A DNA stretch of 22,913 bases from UBA4874 sp002399435 (GCA_036823195.1 DAISGI010000039.1:1-22913); one strand, 5' to 3'; numbered from the stretch's first letter, positions 13,564 through 21,631 are shown. Made by a program: numbers and translations. The notes: generated by a model not told the origin, from the sequence alone.

Positions 13564-13984
13564 ATGGCTGTACCGAAATACGATGAATTGATGAAACCTT
13601 TACTGATGGCAGTGAAGAACGGTGAAGTATATAAAATTAAGGACGTTACTGCTGCATCGGCACAGCAGCTACACCTGTCGTCAGAAGATCTTTCGGAGAT
13701 GCTTCCCAGCGGCAGGCAGACGGTTTTCAGAAACAGGGTTGGTTGGGCAAATACTTATCTTAAAAAAGCCGGACTGCTGGATAGCCCGGTGCGGGCATCT
13801 GTCGTCATCACCGATGCAGGGAGAAAAGGCGCGTGACTATGCAACTACACATCACATCATTTTGATTGATGGGGAACGATTGGCAAACCTTATGATCGAA
13901 TATAATTTCTGTGTTTCTGTCCGCAAGTCGTTTGAAATCAAGACTATCGATACAGATGCATTGAGCGAATATCAGGATGAGTAA
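13564..13984 (+). pseudogene. mrr: Mrr-type restriction endonuclease, catalytic core deleted
   Basis: The first 88 residues (MAVPKYDELMKPLLMAVKNG, LLPSGRQ-like MLPSGRQTVFRNRVGWANTY, LKKAGLLDSPVRASVVITDA) are the winged-helix Mrr_N domain that reads modified DNA. After ITDAGRK the frame stops at 13834-13836. In the adjacent frame, ARDYATTHHIILIDGERLAN and LMIEYNFCVSVRKSFEIKTI continue to 13984 and match the C-terminus of Mrr. Normally more than 100 residues lie between, carrying the D-(x)n-Q/E-x-K nuclease centre; they are missing, and the join is out of frame. A GTAGGAGGATGAGATA ribosome site precedes ATG 13564, so a stand-alone DNA-binding domain may still be made. Confidence 0.85.
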
Positions 13985-14220
13985 TTATAGGCTGAGTGAG
14001 GCACAGAATAATGTTAAAAGAGTGCTGGACAAGAGATATCATAACGTAATTAAACCAGAAACCGGCATAGAAATTATGATTTTATTCCAAACCAGAATTT
14101 GGAGGACAACATGATGTGACGAAGGAGAACTGAGGCGAGATTCAGATGTTGCAAATTTTGCAATAACATGATTTTATCGGTTCGAGGAAACAAGTCCATA
14201 AAGGCGGCTTTGATAGTCAA

Positions 14221-14337
14221 GTGGTCCGATTAGATGTCATGGCTTGGCGAGAGGTCGGGGTAGATGTCAGAGATCGCGAGTGGTCAGGTTAGATGTTTTT
14301 TCGGTTTTGCCGAGGCTGTGTGGTCAGGTTGGATGTT
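14221..14337 (+). repeat. Four 18-bp imperfect direct repeats
   Basis: GTGGTCCGATTAGATGTC (14221-14238), GAGGTCGGGGTAGATGTC (14251-14268), GTGGTCAGGTTAGATGTT (14280-14297) and GTGGTCAGGTTGGATGTT (14320-14337) are spaced 30, 29 and 40 bp. Copies 3 and 4 differ at one base. Multiple short direct repeats of this kind occur at the ends of IS21-family elements, so this may be an IS21 end without its istAB genes; a cluster of regulator sites before the XRE gene is the alternative. The rest of 13985-14444 holds no convincing gene. Confidence 0.7.
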
Positions 14338-14444
14338 GGCATAAAACAAGCGGTTTTTTAAGGCGTTTTTCCGATGTTATCCTGCATTGCTTGCCGCAAC
14401 GATTGGTTATATGGTATCGTGAGGGCAAGAAAGGAGGCAAAAAC

Positions 14445-14810
14445 ATGTTTGGTGAAAATCTTAAGAATCTACGAAAGCAAAAGGGACTTTCTCAGGAAGA
14501 ATTGGCCGAACGATTGCATATCGTTCGGCAAACGGTATCAAAATGGGAAAAAGGTCTTTCAGTACCTGACGCAGACTTTCTTATTCGGATTGCTGAAATT
14601 TTTGAAACATCTGTAAGCACACTTCTTGGTGATACAATAGAGCCGTCCAACGATAAGAGCATCGTTGCTGAAAAGCTAGAGCAACTTAACACTCTGTTAG
14701 CCGAGAGAAATAGGCGGAGCCGCCGTATTTGGAAAGCGGTTGCAATCACTTTGATTTCCATTGCTACGGTAATGATATTACTGTTCATACTCAACTTTTC
14801 AGTTACTTAA
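14445..14810 (+). CDS. XRE-family regulator with C-terminal membrane helix
   Basis: A 121-residue protein. Residues 1-60 are a Cro/CI-type helix-turn-helix (FGENLKNLRKQKGLSQEELA, LHIVRQTVSKWEKGLSVPDA). A short helical linker (IVAEKLEQLNTLLAERNRRS) follows, then one membrane helix near 95-118 (AVAITLISIATVMILLFILN) with the basic RRSRRIWK on its cytoplasmic side. ATG 14445 has a perfect AAGGAGG seven bases upstream; the frame is open further upstream but covers the direct repeats, so the later start is firm. Such membrane-tethered XRE proteins are common in Firmicutes and often regulate neighbouring transport or defence genes. It is followed by a terminator, so it is its own unit. Confidence 0.88.
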   Translation: MFGENLKNLRKQKGLSQEELAERLHIVRQTVSKWEKGLSVPDADFLIRIAEIFETSVSTLLGDTIEPSNDKSIVAEKLEQLNTLLAERNRRSRRIWKAVAITLISIATVMILLFILNFSVT

Positions 14811-14930
14811 AAAAGTTTTGAAGATACATCATCTGTCATTACAAGAACAAAACTCACAGATAACTGAACCAATAAAAAATAAGTTAAGCATCCCTGAAAA
14901 ATAAAATCCAATTTATCTGTGTTTTAACGC

Positions 14931-14986
14931 AAAAATGAGGAAGGCGCCTTATGTTGTAATTTACGTAGAGTGCCTTGCTCATTTTT
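14931..14986. terminator. Bidirectional-looking terminator after the XRE gene
   Basis: AAAAATGAG with AAGGC (14931-14945) pairs with GCCTT and CTCATTTTT (14972-14986), one mismatch between the blocks. It has T runs on the plus side and A runs on the left, so it could stop transcription from both directions. Confidence 0.75.
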
Positions 14987-15558
14987 ACTTTTATTTTTAG
15001 GCCCGTAGATCTTGCTGACCGTGTCGGCGGAGTTCTCAATGTTGGTCCGCCATATTTCTCTATCCTCTTTTGATATGGCTTTTTACCTTGTTTTTATTAC
15101 CTGTTATTGTCTGTTTATAACTGTTTACAAACTTATAACTCTCGATGTAGTTGACAGTCGTCTGTTAAATGCTCATAATAAGATTAGAAGTCTGTTTTCG
15201 TTGTCATCAGGGCCCTTCCGATCAACTGCCTTTAGTATCGGGGAAGCATCAGGTACCGGGGAACAGATGAAACGCTCAGAATCACGGGGACAAAGAATGG
15301 CATGGGCGGAAACTTGTTCTCACGAATGGCATTGAGATACGTCCGAGACCGGAACAGGCGGCTATCCCATTGCCTGGCCTGAAACCGGGTGAACATACAA
15401 AATAGCCACAGACATTGATGCCCGTGGCTTCGAAGGGAATTTTGAATGAAAATGGGAAATGCAGGACACTGATGGCGAGAACTGCTTCCCTAACCATAGA
15501 TGGGATTTCAATATAAGGATTAATGTTATATTCCATACGAGCGATGGAGGAGAGACCC
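14987..15558. other. Stretch without a convincing gene
   Basis: Reading frames on both strands here have no ribosome sites and no recognisable protein pattern. On the minus strand around 15010-15050 RTNIENSADTVSKIYGPKNK reads plausibly like the end of a protein but was not identified. The last part precedes the methylase operon and should hold its promoter; no consensus promoter stands out. Confidence 0.4.
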
Positions 15559-15774
15559 GTGGATAAGAGCATAGAAAAATGGTCGACACTTAAGGAAGTG
15601 CAGGAATATCTCGGAGTCGGACGCGAAAGCATCCTGCAATGGATCAATAAGCGCAATATGCCTGCCTATAAGGTCGGCAGGCTTTGGAAATTCAAGCTGT
15701 CCGAAGTCGACGAATGGATCAGATCCGGCGGCGCATCAGACGAGAGCAACACGGAAGATAAAGAACAGGCTTAA
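15559..15774 (+). CDS. Excisionase/MerR-like HTH protein of the restriction operon
   Basis: A 71-residue helix-turn-helix protein with the excisionase-family pattern (WSTLKEVQEYLGVGRESILQ, WINKRNMPAYKVGRLWKFKL, SEVDEWIRSGG) and an acidic tail. GTG 15559 is preferred because GGAGG sits eight bases upstream; an ATG at 15544 would lie before that box. It ends 18 nt before the methylase gene, whose AAAGGAGG overlaps this gene's stop. Family members bind DNA as phage excisionases or small regulators. Here the position suggests a controller of the methylase/helicase genes, or a subunit helping recognition. No integrase is nearby, which speaks against an excisionase role. Confidence 0.85.
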   Translation: MDKSIEKWSTLKEVQEYLGVGRESILQWINKRNMPAYKVGRLWKFKLSEVDEWIRSGGASDESNTEDKEQA

Positions 15775-15792
15775 AGGAGGGAAGCTCCGTTT

Positions 15793-17754
15793 GTGGAAAA
15801 GCTTATAGACATTCAGAGCAGTCCAGTAGCCCCTCTCCTGGACTTGCTTCTTAAGGATAAATCGACAAAGAAAAACATCATCTGGGCGACCGATACCTAC
15901 GATGGGCTAGGAAACGGCTTCACAGATAAGGAACAGATAAGCAGGAGCCTTCTCTTGCAGTATGCGGACATCATCAAGCCGCGTATCCAGAAATCTCAGG
16001 AGGCACAGCAGGAGCGCACACGAAAAAAGGCCGAGGTTTTCACCCCGGCGTGGCTGTGCAACTTGATGAACAATTACTGCGATGAGGAATGGTTTGGCAG
16101 GAAAGACGTATTCAATGCAGAGAACGACGATCACACATGGATGGTTATCGAAGAGCCGATTGAGTTTCCGAAGCGCAAAACATGGAAACACTATGTGGAC
16201 TCCCGACGGCTGGAAATCACTTGCGGTGAAGCACCTTACCTTGTTTCCCGATATGATGTCTCGACTGGAGAACTCATCGTTCCTCCGAAGCGGAGAATCG
16301 GACTGCTCGACCGGAAGCTCCGAATCGTGAATGAAAATGTCAGGGACTATGATGAGTGGGTCAAATGGGTGATCCGGGCATTCGAGGCGTCCTACGGATA
16401 TGAGTATCAGGGCGACAATCTCCTGGTAGCCAGAATTAACCTGCTTCTGACGTTCATTGACTACTATCAGGAACGATGGGACAAAGAGCCAGATGAGAAA
16501 CTGCTGCGGACGGTGACAAACAAAATCGTATGGAACATCTGGCAGATGGATGGATTAAAAGATACTGTCCCGCTTGGAAAGCCGTACGAGGAATTCCGGC
16601 AGATGACGCTTTTCGATATGCACTCTGAAATGACGGATATGGCAGATGAAGAACCCGAAGCCATACCTTGTAAGATATACAACTGGAGAAGGGATAGCTT
16701 CATTCTCTTCAACAAGCTAAAGGAGATAAAAGCCATGGGACATAAACTTTTCAATTTTGTGATCGGGAATCCACCGTATCAAGAAACAAGAAAGGGAACT
16801 TCGGATAAGCAGGTGTATAACTATCTTATTGATGCAGCGTATGAAATCAGTGAAAAGGCAGAATTCATCACTCCCTCTCGTTTCTTATTTAATTCCGGTA
16901 ACACACCGAAAGCATGGAATGAGAAAATGCTTAATGATTCTCATATTAAAGTAATGAAGTATGAAGAAAATGCTTCTAAAGTGTTTCCAAACACTGATAT
17001 CAAGGGTGGAGTTGCTGTTACTTATAGAGATTCCAAGAAAGATTTCGGGGCAATAGAGATTTATACAAAGTATGAAGAACTCAACCAGATACTACACAAA
17101 GTGATTCATGTTGAGATCGCACCCTTATCAAATGAAATATACTTGCAAAACAAATTTGAATTGGATATCTTATACAAAGACCATCCCGAATGTAAAAATC
17201 AGATTGGAAGTAAAGGAAAAGAGCGTCGATTAACAACATCTATTTTTAAGACATTGAATATCTTTAAAGAATCATCTTTTGATGGAGCAGTAAGGATACT
17301 TGGGCTGATCGACAACAATCGAGTATACAAGTATATTGATCGAAAATATTTATCAGAGCATCAAAATCTTAATAAATATAAGGTTATTCTCCCAAAGGTA
17401 AATGGTACTGGTGCGTTTGATGAAGTTCTATCAAGTCCAATTGTAGGAGAACCAGGGTTAGGTTTTACCCAATCGTTTATAAGTATTGGTGCTTTTGAAT
17501 TAAAAGAACAAGCAGAATCTACCCTTAAGTATATTAAAGGCAAGTTTGCCAGAGCAATGCTTCATGTGCTGAAAGTAACACAAGATAATAATACCGAAGT
17601 CTGGAAGTATGTTCCTCTCCAAGACTTTACTTCAAACTCCGGTATCGACTGGTCAAAATCCGTCCATGAAATCGATCTTCAGCTTTACCGCAAGTACGGG
17701 CTTGATGAAACGGAGATTAACTTCATAGAATCGCATGTAAAGGAGATGGCGTGA
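15793..17754 (+). CDS. Eco57I-like N6-adenine DNA methyltransferase / specificity subunit
   Basis: A 653-residue methylase that would transfer a methyl group from S-adenosylmethionine to adenine N6. Residues 79-98 (KAEVFTPAWLCNLMNNYCDE) are the F-T-P motif X region. LEITCGEAPYL (140-150) occupies the place of motif I but lacks the usual D-P-x-C/G-G-S-G. QGDNLL (207-212) and a helical stretch follow, then FNFVIGNPPYQE (320-331) with the catalytic N-P-P-Y. Residues about 345-610 form a target-recognition region, and RKYGLDETEINFIESHVKEM closes the protein as in Eco57I-like enzymes. The start is GTG 15793 after AAAGGAGG. Its stop overlaps the helicase start by one base (TGATG). From about 16790 to 17580 the DNA is clearly more AT-rich than its flanks, as expected for an exchanged recognition domain. 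Confidence 0.9.
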   Translation: MEKLIDIQSSPVAPLLDLLLKDKSTKKNIIWATDTYDGLGNGFTDKEQISRSLLLQYADIIKPRIQKSQEAQQERTRKKAEVFTPAWLCNLMNNYCDEEWFGRKDVFNAENDDHTWMVIEEPIEFPKRKTWKHYVDSRRLEITCGEAPYLVSRYDVSTGELIVPPKRRIGLLDRKLRIVNENVRDYDEWVKWVIRAFEASYGYEYQGDNLLVARINLLLTFIDYYQERWDKEPDEKLLRTVTNKIVWNIWQMDGLKDTVPLGKPYEEFRQMTLFDMHSEMTDMADEEPEAIPCKIYNWRRDSFILFNKLKEIKAMGHKLFNFVIGNPPYQETRKGTSDKQVYNYLIDAAYEISEKAEFITPSRFLFNSGNTPKAWNEKMLNDSHIKVMKYEENASKVFPNTDIKGGVAVTYRDSKKDFGAIEIYTKYEELNQILHKVIHVEIAPLSNEIYLQNKFELDILYKDHPECKNQIGSKGKERRLTTSIFKTLNIFKESSFDGAVRILGLIDNNRVYKYIDRKYLSEHQNLNKYKVILPKVNGTGAFDEVLSSPIVGEPGLGFTQSFISIGAFELKEQAESTLKYIKGKFARAMLHVLKVTQDNNTEVWKYVPLQDFTSNSGIDWSKSVHEIDLQLYRKYGLDETEINFIESHVKEMA

Positions 17755-20700
17755 TGGCGGGCATAATGATAAAAACAGCCTATGAGGTTTTTCCCCAATG
17801 TTATGCGTACACGACACCGGGAGTGCCAGCGCATGATGGCTGGACAAAGATCGGTTTTACAGAGCGGGAGGTTGAGAATCGCATCAAAGAGCAGACGCAT
17901 ACAGTTGGTGTGGATCATAAAACATGGTGGCACATGCACGCCGCATATATGACGGAACCATTCGGCACATTTACAGATAAGGACTTTCATGCTTATCTGA
18001 AGAAGCTCGGTGTCAGCCGTGAGGAAGGCACTGAGTGGTTCCGCATTAATCCAAACACCGCAAAGGGTAATTTTGTAGATTTTACCCAGAATCATGGCGT
18101 TGTGTCCGATGATGACGCGGACGCTGTCATTCCGTATAAGCTCCGCAATGAGCAGGACAAAGCTGTTGAGATGACACTTGATTATTTCAAGTCTCACAGC
18201 AATGGTGAATTTTTATGGAATGCGAAGCCGCGTTTTGGTAAAACACTTTCAGCTTATGATCTGTGCAAGAGGCTTGATGCAACGAACATTCTCATCGTTA
18301 CGAACCGCCCGGCGATTGCAAACTCATGGTATTCGGACTATGAGACGTTTTTCGGTCCGCAGTCCGGTTATCTGTTTGTTAGCAATGTGGACGGCATCAA
18401 GGACAAAAAATATGTGATGAGCCGTCAGCAGTATCTTGATAGGCTGGATGATAATACCAATGGCTGTATTGAGTTTGTGAGTCTGCAAGATCTGAAAGGT
18501 TCCATCTATTTCGGTGGCCAGTATGACAAACTTTCTGAAGTTAGTGCTGAAAAAGGCTTGAACTGGGATATTATGATCGTAGATGAGGCACATGAAGGCG
18601 TCGATACCTACAAGACGGATACTGCCTTTAATCATATTAAGCGTAAATGGACATTGCATCTTTCTGGCACGCCGTTTAAGGCATTGGCAAACGACAAATT
18701 TGCGGATGATGCGATTTTCAACTGGACGTATGCGGACGAACAGAAGAAAAAGCGTGATTGGGATGATTCCAGCGAGATAGAGAATCCGTATGAAAACCTT
18801 CCGCGGCTCAGTCTGTTTACATACCAGATGTCGGATATCATCCGCGACAAGGTAAAACAAGGCATTGAGCTTGCAGACAATGATGTCGAAGAATATGCTT
18901 TCGACCTGAATGAGTTCTTCAAGACGAACGAATCCGGCAAGTTCATACATGACGCGGATGTGGACAAGTTTCTCGATGCACTGACACGTCAGGAGAAGTT
19001 CCCGTTCTCTACACCGGAGCTGCTAAACGAGCTGAAGCACACTTTCTGGCTGCTAAATCGCGTAGCAAGTGCTAAGGCTTTGGCAAAGAAGCTGGAGCTT
19101 CATCCTGTGTTCAAGGATTATCACGTGATCCTTGCAGCGGGTGATGGCAAGCTGGATGACGATGATGAGAATGAGAAGGCATTCGACCGTGTCACGGAAG
19201 CCATCAAAAAATATGATAAGACCATTACTCTGTCGGTTGGTCAATTGACGACCGGTGTCACGATCCCGGAGTGGACGGCAGTTCTTATGCTTTCTAACAT
19301 GGCGAGTCCGGCACTGTACATGCAAGCCGCTTTCCGCGCACAGAATCCTTGCCTGTTCCATGATGCGCAGGGCAATTCCTACAGGAAGCAGAACGCTTAT
19401 GTCTTTGACTTTGATCCGGCGCGTACACTGACTATATTCGAGCAGTTCGCCAATGACCTGATTCCGGAAACATCAGGAGACAAGGGAGACTTCGACCAGC
19501 GTAAGCAGCATGTTCGTGAGCTTTTGAACTTCTTCCCTGTCTACGGTGAGGATGACCAGGGCTCTATGATCGAACTGGATGCTGAGTCCGTTCTCACGAT
19601 TCCGCGACACATCCATGCCAAAGAAGTCGTGGAGCGCGGTTTCATGTCAAACTTCCTTTTCGCCAACATTTCCGGTATTTTTGGAGCACCAAAGGAGATC
19701 ATTGACCTCATCAATGGCATGCAGGCAATTGAGGAACCTAAGACGCTGGTTCCCATCGGAGTTGATGAAGGTACAGCTGATGAGCTGAATCTCAACGTAA
19801 ACAGTGAAGTGGAGATTCCGAAGGAACAGGTCATCGGCACAGCAAGCGAGCTTTTCGGAGACAAGGTTTATGGGGATATCGATAAAAAACTGGCTGATGC
19901 AGTGGAAGACATCACCAAGTGTTTTGAGAGGAAAAAGGATCCAAAGAAGGATGAACTGAAGGAATTGCGTGAAAAATTCTCCAGGCCTATCGCCAATACG
20001 CTGGTGGATTCAGCAAGAGCACAGTACGGCCATGACCTGAAAAAATCCACACAGAATCAGCTGGAACGGAAAATTCAGGAAACCACGGACACTGTAGTCA
20101 ACCGGGAACACGGTGATTACACCATCCGCGATCACCAGCTCGTCAAAGAACGTGACGACAAGATCTCCGAGGCACAGAAGTCTGGTACTTCCATGTCGGA
20201 AATCTCAAAGCTTGATGATGAGTATACGCAGAAACGGCTTCAAGGCTACCGGGACATGGTCCAGAATATTCAGAAGAAACTTCATGATGATGAGACTGTC
20301 AAGAAGGCGGCGGAAACCATCGTAGAAACAGTAGAGACGGAAAAGCTCAATAATCAGAAGGATTCCATTGAAGGTAGCGTGAGGGATCACCTGCGTGGTT
20401 TCTCCCGTACCATACCCGCATTTCTCATGGCCTATGGTGATGAAAAAACGACACTGGCAAATTTCGATTCACTCGTACCAGAAGATGTATTCTGGGAAGT
20501 GACTGTTAATCCACAGAACGGAGAAGGCGTTACGCTGGATCAGTTCCGCTTGCTACGTGATGGCGGTGATTACTACCAGAAGGACGAGGATGGAAACGAA
20601 ATTCGAGACAAGGAACACAAGAGACATTTCGACGGTCACCTGTTCGATGAAGTTGTCTTCAATGATGCCGTTCTGGAATTTATGAAGAAACGCGCTGAAC

Positions 20701-21158
20701 TGGCTGATTACTTTGATGAGACCAGCAAAGGTGACATTTTTGACTATATTCCGCCGCAGAAAACAAACCAAATCTTTACGCCAAAGCGTGTAGTCAAGGA
20801 TATGGTCGACCGGCTGGAACAGGAGAATCCGGGATGTTTTGATGATCCGAACAATACGTTTGCTGACCTTTACATGAAGTCAGGCATGTACATCACAGAG
20901 ATTGTCACCCGCCTGTACCAGAGCAAGTGTATGAAAGCTTTGTATCCTGATAATGCGGAAAGATTGAATCATATCTTTGCAAAACAGGTATATGGTTGTG
21001 CACCGACAGAAATCATCTACCGGATTTGCCTAAGGTACATTCTTGGATTCAGTGATGAGATCCATATTGATAAGTACAATATTAAGTTGTGCGACACATT
21101 GGAGTATGCGAAGAGCGGAACACTTGAAGAAGAGGTGGAGAAACTGTTTGCCCTGTAA
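17754..21158 (+). CDS. GIY-YIG-like / SF2 helicase / methylase-like restriction subunit
   Basis: A 1134-residue multidomain protein (numbering from GTG 17751; ATG 17754 is one codon later and has the better-spaced AAAGGAG). Residues 12-100 resemble a GIY-YIG/T5orf172 nuclease (CYAYTTP, WTKIGFTEREVENRI, FHAYLKKLG, TEWFRI). Helicase core: Walker A AKPRFGKT (158-165), motif II VDEAHEG (277-283), motif III LSGTPF (304-309), then the second RecA domain with QLTTGVTIPEW (498-508) and YMQAAFRAQNP (523-532). Residues 715-870 are charged and probably coiled-coil. Residues 1005-1100 (NQIFTPKRVVKDMVDRLEQ, FADLYMKSGMYITEIVTRLY, HIFAKQVYGCAPTEIIYRI) match motif X and a divergent motif I of N6-adenine methylases, but the protein ends without NPPY. 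It is probably the DNA-translocating and cutting partner of the methylase upstream. A Type III/ISP-like restriction complex or other phage defence is the likely role. Confidence 0.88.
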   Translation: MAGIMIKTAYEVFPQCYAYTTPGVPAHDGWTKIGFTEREVENRIKEQTHTVGVDHKTWWHMHAAYMTEPFGTFTDKDFHAYLKKLGVSREEGTEWFRINPNTAKGNFVDFTQNHGVVSDDDADAVIPYKLRNEQDKAVEMTLDYFKSHSNGEFLWNAKPRFGKTLSAYDLCKRLDATNILIVTNRPAIANSWYSDYETFFGPQSGYLFVSNVDGIKDKKYVMSRQQYLDRLDDNTNGCIEFVSLQDLKGSIYFGGQYDKLSEVSAEKGLNWDIMIVDEAHEGVDTYKTDTAFNHIKRKWTLHLSGTPFKALANDKFADDAIFNWTYADEQKKKRDWDDSSEIENPYENLPRLSLFTYQMSDIIRDKVKQGIELADNDVEEYAFDLNEFFKTNESGKFIHDADVDKFLDALTRQEKFPFSTPELLNELKHTFWLLNRVASAKALAKKLELHPVFKDYHVILAAGDGKLDDDDENEKAFDRVTEAIKKYDKTITLSVGQLTTGVTIPEWTAVLMLSNMASPALYMQAAFRAQNPCLFHDAQGNSYRKQNAYVFDFDPARTLTIFEQFANDLIPETSGDKGDFDQRKQHVRELLNFFPVYGEDDQGSMIELDAESVLTIPRHIHAKEVVERGFMSNFLFANISGIFGAPKEIIDLINGMQAIEEPKTLVPIGVDEGTADELNLNVNSEVEIPKEQVIGTASELFGDKVYGDIDKKLADAVEDITKCFERKKDPKKDELKELREKFSRPIANTLVDSARAQYGHDLKKSTQNQLERKIQETTDTVVNREHGDYTIRDHQLVKERDDKISEAQKSGTSMSEISKLDDEYTQKRLQGYRDMVQNIQKKLHDDETVKKAAETIVETVETEKLNNQKDSIEGSVRDHLRGFSRTIPAFLMAYGDEKTTLANFDSLVPEDVFWEVTVNPQNGEGVTLDQFRLLRDGGDYYQKDEDGNEIRDKEHKRHFDGHLFDEVVFNDAVLEFMKKRAELADYFDETSKGDIFDYIPPQKTNQIFTPKRVVKDMVDRLEQENPGCFDDPNNTFADLYMKSGMYITEIVTRLYQSKCMKALYPDNAERLNHIFAKQVYGCAPTEIIYRICLRYILGFSDEIHIDKYNIKLCDTLEYAKSGTLEEEVEKLFAL

Positions 21159-21160
21159 AG

Positions 21161-21265
21161 GATGAGCACGTTTCCGATGAGCCGCCTAAGCGCGGGAAAG
21201 ACATGAACGATTATTTGAGAATTTTATTGGGTTTGCAGCACCCACGGGAGCTTGAAAGACTGTAA
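21161..21265 (+). pseudogene. C-terminal remnant of a TOPRIM/DUF3991-like element protein
   Basis: A frame open from inside the end of the helicase gene ends EPPKRGKDMNDYLRILLGLQ and HPRELERL at the TAA 21263-21265. The P-P-x-x-G-K-D-(x)-N-(D/E)-x-L pattern is typical of the last segment of TOPRIM/DUF3991 proteins on conjugative elements. There is no start or ribosome site and no TOPRIM acidic motif. The assignment is from a short tail and is moderate. Confidence 0.45.
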
Positions 21266-21271
21266 CCAAAG
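21261..21271 (+). repeat. 11-bp direct repeat, left copy flanking a toxin-antitoxin pair
   Basis: TGTAACCAAAG occurs here and again at 21961-21971, exactly bracketing the promoter and both genes of the Phd-ParE module. Confidence 0.6.
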
Positions 21272-21278
21272 TTGCTGA

Positions 21279-21307
21279 TTGATTTCATAGCATGAAATGG
21301 GTATAAT
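21279..21307 (+). promoter_or_regulatory. Promoter with built-in operator for the antitoxin-toxin operon
   Basis: TTGATT (21279-21284), a 17-bp spacer and TATAAT (21302-21307). The spacer contains the perfect palindrome ATTTCAT-AGC-ATGAAAT (21282-21298), which also overlaps the -35 box. This is the classic position for autorepression by a Phd/YefM antitoxin. Confidence 0.85.
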
Positions 21308-21340
21308 ATGATTAGAATGTTACTACAAGGAGCTGATATC

Positions 21341-21631
21341 ATGCAGATTAAACCATCCGCAAGCATCAGGCAGAACTATAATGAAATTGCGGCTTTGTGC
21401 AAATCCTCCGGGGAGCCTGTGTATCTTACCAAAAACGGCGAGGGCGACCTCGTGGTCATGGATATAGATACGTTTACCCGTAGAGAAAAAATGCTCAAGC
21501 TGCGCGAAGAACTGCTATCCGTTGAGGAAGATCGAATGGCTGGTCGCACCGGAGTAACGCCGGATGAACTGGACAGCTATTTAGAAAGCATTATAGATGA
21601 GGTGGAACATGGAAAAAAAGCCTCAATATAA
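21341..21631 (+). CDS. Phd/YefM family antitoxin
   Basis: A 96-residue antitoxin. The N-terminal half has the Phd/YefM fold pattern: MQIKPSASIRQNYNEIAALC, SSGEPVYLTKNGEGDLVVMD and FTRREKMLKLREELLSVEED. The flexible acidic C-terminus (ELDSYLESIIDEVE) would bind the toxin. ATG 21341 has AAGGAG eight bases upstream; an in-frame ATG at 21308 overlaps the -10 region and is rejected. It lies behind a promoter whose spacer carries a palindrome and overlaps the toxin gene by 23 bp. Confidence 0.93.
   Translation: MQIKPSASIRQNYNEIAALCKSSGEPVYLTKNGEGDLVVMDIDTFTRREKMLKLREELLSVEEDRMAGRTGVTPDELDSYLESIIDEVEHGKKASI

Noticed and set aside
15012..15335. 107-codon open frame on the plus strand
   Set aside because: No ribosome site, no family pattern and mixed composition; treated as non-coding.
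15559..15774. A phage excisionase with a nearby attachment site
   Set aside because: No integrase or att-like repeat is present, and the gene is tightly linked to the methylase.
18324..18950. 208-codon open frame on the minus strand
   Set aside because: Antisense to the helicase motifs; no start signal or recognisable domain.
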